This document shows, one piece after another, positions 39,835 to 43,583 of a stretch of 43,583 nt of DNA. The notes under the pieces are model-generated. The model was not told the origin of the DNA. It did no database searches and saw only the letters and a program-made list of their open reading frames with translations. Position numbers and translations under genes: made by a program. Each line of letters starts with the position of its first letter. The first letter of the stretch is position 1. Origin of the DNA: Streptomyces rochei (GTDB taxonomy: Bacteria; Actinomycetota; Actinomycetes; Streptomycetales; Streptomycetaceae); contig MUMD01000251.1 in NCBI GenBank assembly GCA_002155895.1, positions 1-43,583 on the forward strand, given 5' to 3'.

Positions 39835-40611
39835 TCAGCCGAAGCGTTCGATCCGGATGCGGTCCACCGGCTGACCGGCCGCCACCAGCAGCCGTGAGGC
39901 GTGCTCGGCGAAGGAGTTGGAACCGCACACGTACGCCTCCCAGCCGCCGGCGGGCGGCTCGGAGAGCAGCGGTGCCAGGTGTGCGGCCGCCAACCGGCCC
40001 ACCGGCGTCCCGGCGGGCGCGGTCCGGGTGAACACCGGAGTCGTCTCCGGTCCCAGCTCACGCGCGTAGATCAAGTCCTCGGGGCCGCGCGCGGACACCA
40101 GCATCCGCAGCGGCACCGAAAGCCGCCGCGCCCGGTGGTGCCGGACCATCGACATCAGCGGCACCACCCCGGAACCCGCGCCCAGCAGCAGGGCGGGCCG
40201 GTCGCCGGGCCAGGCGAAGAAGCCGCTCAGCGGGCCGCGCACCTCGACGCGGTCACCGGGCCGGGCGACCCGGTGGAACCAGCCGGACACCTCGCCGTCC
40301 GCCACGTGGTCCAGGGTCAGCTCCACGTGTCCCGAGTCGTCCGGCGCGGACGCCAGCGAGTAGTGCCGCTGGGCCGTGTACCCGTCCTCGGCCGTCAGCC
40401 GCAGCATCAGATGCTGGCCGGGCAGATGGCCCGCCCACCCGGGCACCGCGAGGCGGAAGGTGGACGCGCGGGGCGTCTCCCGGCGGATCTCCGTGAGGGT
40501 GGCCGGCTGCCAGCGCGCGGCCACCTCGCCCGCCACCTCGATGCGCCCGGGCACGGCGAACCGCGTCGGGGGAGTGAAGGCCGTCGTCGTGTGCGTCGCC
40601 GTCTCAGTCAC
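39835..40611 (-). CDS. FAD/NAD(P)-dependent oxidoreductase (ferredoxin-reductase type)
   Basis: This 258-residue flavoprotein has the FAD-binding RHYS motif (82-85), the NAD(P)-binding LLGAGSGVVPLMSM (142-155) and the C-terminal YVCGSNSF with Cys229. No iron-sulfur or haem domain is attached. The gene overlaps the upstream molybdopterin oxidoreductase by 8 nt, so the proteins are very likely made together and may form an electron-transfer pair, the flavoprotein passing electrons from NAD(P)H to the molybdenum subunit or the reverse. Start ATG 40611. Pairing is inference; the fold assignment is firm. Confidence 0.88.
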   Translation of the reverse strand: MTETATHTTTAFTPPTRFAVPGRIEVAGEVAARWQPATLTEIRRETPRASTFRLAVPGWAGHLPGQHLMLRLTAEDGYTAQRHYSLASAPDDSGHVELTLDHVADGEVSGWFHRVARPGDRVEVRGPLSGFFAWPGDRPALLLGAGSGVVPLMSMVRHHRARRLSVPLRMLVSARGPEDLIYARELGPETTPVFTRTAPAGTPVGRLAAAHLAPLLSEPPAGGWEAYVCGSNSFAEHASRLLVAAGQPVDRIRIERFG

Positions 40612-41209
40612 CGGAGTACCGCTGCTCCTCGAAGGGGTTGCCGCGCGGGTGGTAGCCGTTGCGCTCCCAGAAACCCGGCTCGTCGTGGTCGAGCAGTTCC
40701 AGGCCGGCGACCCACTTGACGCTCTTCCAGAAGTACAGGTGCGGCACCACCAGCCGTGCCGGTCCGCCGTGCTCGGGGGTGAGCGGCCGCCCGTCGTACT
40801 CCCACACGATCCAGGCGCGCCCGCCGGTCAGGTCCGCGAGCGGCAGGTTGGCGGTGTAGCCGGTGTGCGCGTAGGCGACGGCGTGCGTGGCGGACGGCAG
40901 CGGACCGGCCGCCGCCAGGAAGGCGTCCAGGGAAACGCCGGCGAACCGCACCCCGAACTTCGACCAGCCGGTCACACAGTGGATGTCGCCCTCGTACGCC
41001 GACGCCGGCATGCGGTGGGCGTCCGCCCAGTCCCAGGTGCGCGGCTCGGCGACCAGTCCGCCGACGCGGAACGTCCAGTCGGCGGGTGTCAGATCGGGCG
41101 TGACCTCGGCGGACAGCACGGGCCAGTCGTCGCCGGCGTCGTACTGGCCGGGCGGCAGCCCCGGCCGGGCGGTGCGCGCGCGCCCGGTGAAGCCTCGGGT
41201 GGTGTTCAT
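40604..41209 (-). CDS. Sulfite-oxidase-family molybdopterin protein
   Basis: This 201-residue protein consists almost only of the molybdopterin-binding domain of the sulfite oxidase family, with the molybdenum-ligating Cys78 in DIHCVTGWSKFGVRF and later GGPARLVVPHLYFWKSVKWV. It lacks the C-terminal dimerisation domain of eukaryotic sulfite oxidase and has no signal peptide or Tat motif, so it should be cytosolic. With the overlapping flavoprotein it could reduce an N-, S- or methionine-sulfoxide-type substrate, or oxidise sulfite; the substrate is unknown. ATG 41209 is preceded by AAAGG. It is 49 nt downstream of a MarR gene in the same direction. Confidence 0.85.
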   Translation of the reverse strand: MNTTRGFTGRARTARPGLPPGQYDAGDDWPVLSAEVTPDLTPADWTFRVGGLVAEPRTWDWADAHRMPASAYEGDIHCVTGWSKFGVRFAGVSLDAFLAAAGPLPSATHAVAYAHTGYTANLPLADLTGGRAWIVWEYDGRPLTPEHGGPARLVVPHLYFWKSVKWVAGLELLDHDEPGFWERNGYHPRGNPFEEQRYSGD

Positions 41210-41258
41210 GCGGAGGGGCCTTTCGGACCGGCGCGAAGGGCGAGCCGCGCCGGCGTGA

Positions 41259-41795
41259 TCAGTGCGTACCGGTCCACCGTACGTGCCCGGGGCCCGGATC
41301 TCGGTCCCGGTCCCCGTCGGCCGGGGCGTCCGGCCATGCGTTGTACCGCTCCAGATACGCCGAGAAGCGGGCGAGGTCCTCCTCGGACCAGTCCGCCAGC
41401 CGTTCCCGGACGGCGGCCCGGCGGCTCTCGGTCACCTGGGCCAGGATGCGCCGCCCGGCCTCGGTCAGGTGCAGGACCTGGACGCGGTGGTCGTCCGGGT
41501 CGACGCGCCGCTCGACGAGGCCGGTGCGCTCCAGGGCGGACACCTGGCGGCTGACGGTGGACTTGTCCAGGGCGTAGTGGGCCGCCAGGTCGGTGGCCCG
41601 GCAGCCGTCCCGCTCCTCCAGGTGGCCCAGGAGGGTGTACGACACCAGCGACAGCTCCGGGTGCATGCGCCCGGCCGAGGCGCGGGCCCGGCGGGCGAAG
41701 GCCGTCATCTCCCGCTGGATGGTCTCCACGGACGCGTCCGCGGTGCGCCCTCCAGGGGTGACAGTCGTCTCATCGGGCGTCCTGGCCGTCGTCAC
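41259..41795 (-). CDS. MarR-family regulator
   Basis: This 178-residue MarR protein shows the winged helix (LSLVSYTLLGHLEERDGCRATDLAAHY, DKSTVSRQVSALERTGLVERRV, DDHRVQVLHLTEAGRR) with extra hydrophilic tails at both ends. GTG 41795 has GGAGGAGG 5 nt upstream. It is divergent from a YhgE-like membrane protein, and two matching 17-bp palindromes lie in the 119-bp gap, so it most likely represses both genes and is released by a toxic ligand. It may also be co-transcribed with the molybdopterin/flavin pair behind it. Confidence 0.88.
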   Translation of the reverse strand: MTTARTPDETTVTPGGRTADASVETIQREMTAFARRARASAGRMHPELSLVSYTLLGHLEERDGCRATDLAAHYALDKSTVSRQVSALERTGLVERRVDPDDHRVQVLHLTEAGRRILAQVTESRRAAVRERLADWSEEDLARFSAYLERYNAWPDAPADGDRDRDPGPGHVRWTGTH

Positions 41796-41815
41796 AGGTC
41801 CTCCTCCAGCTCGCT

Positions 41816-41832
41816 AGTTGTACAGTACAACT
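41816..41832. promoter_or_regulatory. MarR operator site 1 (perfect 17-bp palindrome)
   Basis: AGTTGTACAGTACAACT has perfect 8-bp arms around one central base. It is 21 bp upstream of the MarR start and overlaps its expected promoter. Confidence 0.7.
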
Positions 41833-41841
41833 TGAAGAGAG

Positions 41842-41858
41842 GGTTGTATAAGCCAACC
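41842..41858. promoter_or_regulatory. MarR operator site 2 (imperfect copy)
   Basis: GGTTGTATAAGCCAACC has the same 17-bp length as site 1 and matches it at 11 positions, keeping the GTTG and CAAC ends. The centres of the two sites are 26 bp apart. This copy lies toward the divergent membrane-protein gene. Confidence 0.6.
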
Positions 41859-41914
41859 ATCTTCCGGCCGCCGTCCGGCCGCCGTTCCCCGCCGACCTCT
41901 GGAGGATGTGCGCG

Positions 41915-43003
41915 ATGAAGTCGCACGCCCTGCGCCACGTGGTGACGCACCTGATCACCCCCCTGCTGATGTGCGTCGGTATGGGGCTCGCGTACATGGG
42001 GGCCTTCGTCACCCCCGAGCCGAACCACCTCCCGGTGGCCGTCGTCGGCTCCGCCCCCGAGGCGAAGGTGCTCGCCCAGTCGGTCAAGGACGCGGCCGGT
42101 GACGCGGTCGACGTACGGACCGTCCCGAGCCGCGCCGACGCCGTCGATCTCCTCCGGGCCCGCGAGATCACCGGCGCCTACGTCCCGGGCAGCGAGGCGC
42201 CCGAGGTCGTGGTGGCCACCGCCGCCTCCGACATGGGCGCCATGGCCGCGGAGAAGGTCTTCACCCCGGTCGCCGAGCGCCAGGGTGCCCCGCTGAAGGT
42301 GACCGACGTGGCCACCCCGGTCGACGACGACCCCACCGGGCAAGGGTTGTTCTTCCTGCTGATCGCGATCAGCATCGGCTCCTACGCCTCCGTCGCCGCC
42401 CTCGGCGCGGCGGGCGGCGCCCTGCCGATGCGGGTGCGGGCCCTGCTCACGCTCGGCGTCTCCGTCGTCGTCAGCGGCATCGGCGCCCTGCTCGCCGGGC
42501 CGGTCTTCCGTCTCGCCCACCACGACCTCGCCGGCGTGTGGGGCATGGCCTGGCTGTACGCCGCGGGCATCCTCTTCGTCGGCGTGGGCCTGCACACCTT
42601 CCTCAAGCGGTGGACCACCCTGGCCATGATGGTGCTGTTCGTGATGCTCAACTTCACCAGCTCCGGCGGTCTGTTCCGGCCCGAGCTGCAGAACGGCTTC
42701 TTCGGCGCCCTGCACGCCTTCTGGAACGGCGCCGGGTTCGTCGAGGGCGCCCGCGCCCTGCTCTACTTCGACGGCGACGGACTGGGCCGCAACGTGGGGA
42801 CGCTGGTCGCCTGGCTGCTGCTCGGACTCGCGGTGACCGCCCTCGCCGCCCTGCGCGAGCGGCACGGCACGGCACCCGCCTCGGCCCTGGGCCAGCCGAA
42901 GCACGCGCGGCCCGACGGGCGCGGGAGCGCGTCCCCGGCCCCGGAAGCGGACCGGGCGGAGACCGAGGCGGACGAGGAGGCGGAGGAGACCGTCGGCGTC
43001 TGA
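41915..43003 (+). CDS. YhgE/ABC-2-type membrane protein
   Basis: This 362-residue protein has a first helix near residues 10-32, an extracytoplasmic domain of about 110 residues (LPVAVVGSAPEAKVLAQSV to VDDDPTG), five further helices between about 145 and 310, and an acidic tail. The layout is that of YhgE/Pip-like and ABC-2 transporter-permease proteins, often drug- or lipid-export related, but no ATPase gene adjoins it. ATG 41915 has GGAGG 9 nt upstream; the in-frame ATG 41906 touches that GGAGG and is unlikely. It is divergent from the MarR gene and shares its operators, suggesting inducible efflux or stress defence. Confidence 0.8.
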   Translation: MKSHALRHVVTHLITPLLMCVGMGLAYMGAFVTPEPNHLPVAVVGSAPEAKVLAQSVKDAAGDAVDVRTVPSRADAVDLLRAREITGAYVPGSEAPEVVVATAASDMGAMAAEKVFTPVAERQGAPLKVTDVATPVDDDPTGQGLFFLLIAISIGSYASVAALGAAGGALPMRVRALLTLGVSVVVSGIGALLAGPVFRLAHHDLAGVWGMAWLYAAGILFVGVGLHTFLKRWTTLAMMVLFVMLNFTSSGGLFRPELQNGFFGALHAFWNGAGFVEGARALLYFDGDGLGRNVGTLVAWLLLGLAVTALAALRERHGTAPASALGQPKHARPDGRGSASPAPEADRAETEADEEAEETVGV

Positions 43004-43020
43004 TCATTGGGGTAATGTGA

Positions 43021-43050
43021 CCGTCGGCCGCGGACAGCCCCGGCCGACGG
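43021..43050 (+). terminator. 10-bp hairpin after the YhgE-like gene
   Basis: CCGTCGGCCG (43021-43030) pairs perfectly with CGGCCGACGG (43041-43050). It begins 17 nt after the stop, so it may terminate the membrane-protein transcript. A -10-like TAATGT at 43012-43017 directly before it allows the alternative that the hairpin is in the leader of the next gene. Confidence 0.5.
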
Positions 43051-43060
43051 ACGCCAGGAG

Positions 43061-43132
43061 GTGAGACCCATTACCGCTGTGTCGGCACGGGTGCTCTCAC
43101 TTCACGGCAGCACGGTCACCGGCAACGGGTGA
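43061..43132 (+). CDS. Possible 23-codon leader ORF
   Basis: A GTG at 43061 opens 23 codons (VRPITAVSARVLSLHGSTV and four more) to TGA 43130, with AGGAG touching the start. It lies between a hairpin and the PrmC-like gene. No function or homologue is recognised. The zero spacing of the ribosome-binding site argues against it, so this is a weak call. Confidence 0.2.
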   Translation: MRPITAVSARVLSLHGSTVTGNG

Positions 43133-43174
43133 CCGCGAGAGCGCCCTTCGGTTCGCGAAAGGCTCTCCGCTTCC

Positions 43175-43583
43175 ATGCCCCCACCGTCTCCCCCTTCCCC
43201 TCCCGCGCCCTTCTCCGCCGCGCTCCCGTCCCATGACGCCGTCGTGGCGGCCCTGCGCGCCGCGGGCTGCGTCTTCGCCGAGGACGAGGCCGAGCTGATC
43301 CTGGCCGGCGCCCGCACCGCCGGCGAACTCGCCGACCTCGTGGACCGCCGCGTCCGTGGCCTCCCGCTGGAACTCGTCCTCGGCTGGGCCGGGTTCCGCG
43401 GCCTGCGCATCGCCGTCGGGCCCGGGGTCTTCGTGCCCCGCCGCCGCACCGAGTTCCTGGTGGCCCGGGCGCTGGCCCACGCGCCGCACGCCGCCGTCGT
43501 CGTGGACCTGTGCTGCGGCTCCGGCGCGGTCGGCGCCGCGCTGGCCGCCGCCCTGGACCGGCCCGAGGTGCACGCCGCCGACG
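43175..43583 (+). CDS. PrmC/HemK-like protein methyltransferase (3' partial)
   Basis: The frame is open from ATG 43175 to the end of the window (136 codons). A proline-rich start is followed by the helical N-terminal domain of the release-factor glutamine methyltransferase family (AVVAALRAAGCVFAEDEAELIL, GLPLELVLGWAGFRGLRIAVGPGVFVPRRRTEFLV), where the GPGVFVPR segment is diagnostic, then SAM motif I VVDLCCGSGAVGAAL. The catalytic NPPY lies beyond the window edge. An in-frame stop at 43130 and no other start codon support ATG 43175; AAAGG is 12 nt upstream. The departure from the canonical DLGTGSG in motif I suggests a paralogue rather than the housekeeping prmC. Confidence 0.75.
   Translation, partial: MPPPSPPSPPAPFSAALPSHDAVVAALRAAGCVFAEDEAELILAGARTAGELADLVDRRVRGLPLELVLGWAGFRGLRIAVGPGVFVPRRRTEFLVARALAHAPHAAVVVDLCCGSGAVGAALAAALDRPEVHAAD

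Overview
The window reads as chromosomal DNA of a Streptomyces or a very close relative. GC is very high with a strong third-position bias, GTG starts and 4-nt start/stop overlaps are frequent, many genes look leaderless, two sugar importers have no ATPase gene of their own, and the families present (LacI-controlled sugar importers, GH87, a long GAPDH, a second Rho) are typical of streptomycetes. From memory, unchecked, the order argG / long gap / uppP / glutaminase / rho resembles one region of the S. coelicolor chromosome. I see no tRNA, rRNA, insertion sequence, prophage or CRISPR array.

Layout. 1-3022 (+): the end of a membrane-anchored spermidine-synthase-like protein, a DUF2809 membrane protein overlapping it by 4 nt, a heptanucleotide tandem repeat, and a secreted beta-propeller protein. 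3006-9756: a xylo-oligosaccharide locus. A LacI repressor (bxlR) diverges from a binding lipoprotein, two permeases and a cytosolic GH3 enzyme (bxlEFGA). The operator carries the streptomycete xylan box CGAAACTTTCG next to the bxlE ribosome-binding site, and a 15-bp hairpin ends the operon. 9788-12424: a small DUF6463-type membrane protein, a RibD/DHFR-fold protein and argG with an ArgR-type promoter. 12425-16148: a secreted multidomain GH87 alpha-1,3-glucanase. 16153-21104: a membrane protein fused to a PI-PLC-like domain, a 481-residue GAPDH, an SseB-like protein and a MarR regulator.

21205-29265: a galactan locus. A secreted GH53 galactanase and a cytosolic GH42 beta-galactosidase lie on +. 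Divergent on - is a tightly overlapping operon of binding lipoprotein, two permeases and a LacI repressor. The two divergent promoters overlap in their -35 boxes, and a TGTGAGCGTTCACA operator sits just beyond one -10 box. The model is: galactan is cut outside, oligomers are imported, GH42 hydrolyses them inside, and the repressor encoded at the end of the importer operon senses them.

29334-34824: uppP, a three-histidine-box desaturase, glutaminase, a DD-carboxypeptidase and a short second Rho factor with a long pyrimidine-rich leader. 35210-38939: an NTF2-like protein, a PadR regulator, a methyltransferase, a HutC-type GntR regulator with a DasR-like site in front of it, and a CE7 acetyl esterase. 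39136-43583: an Rv1733c-type membrane protein, a split molybdopterin/FAD oxidoreductase pair, a MarR regulator divergent from a YhgE-like membrane protein with two matching 17-bp palindromes between them, and the start of a PrmC/HemK-like methyltransferase cut by the window edge.

The theme is polysaccharide use (xylan, galactan, alpha-1,3-glucan, acetyl esters) set among central-metabolism and envelope genes. I found no clearly unprecedented system. The best leads are the rho paralogue leader, the twin MarR operators, the back-to-back galactan promoters, the DasR-like site of the orphan GntR, and the heptamer repeat.
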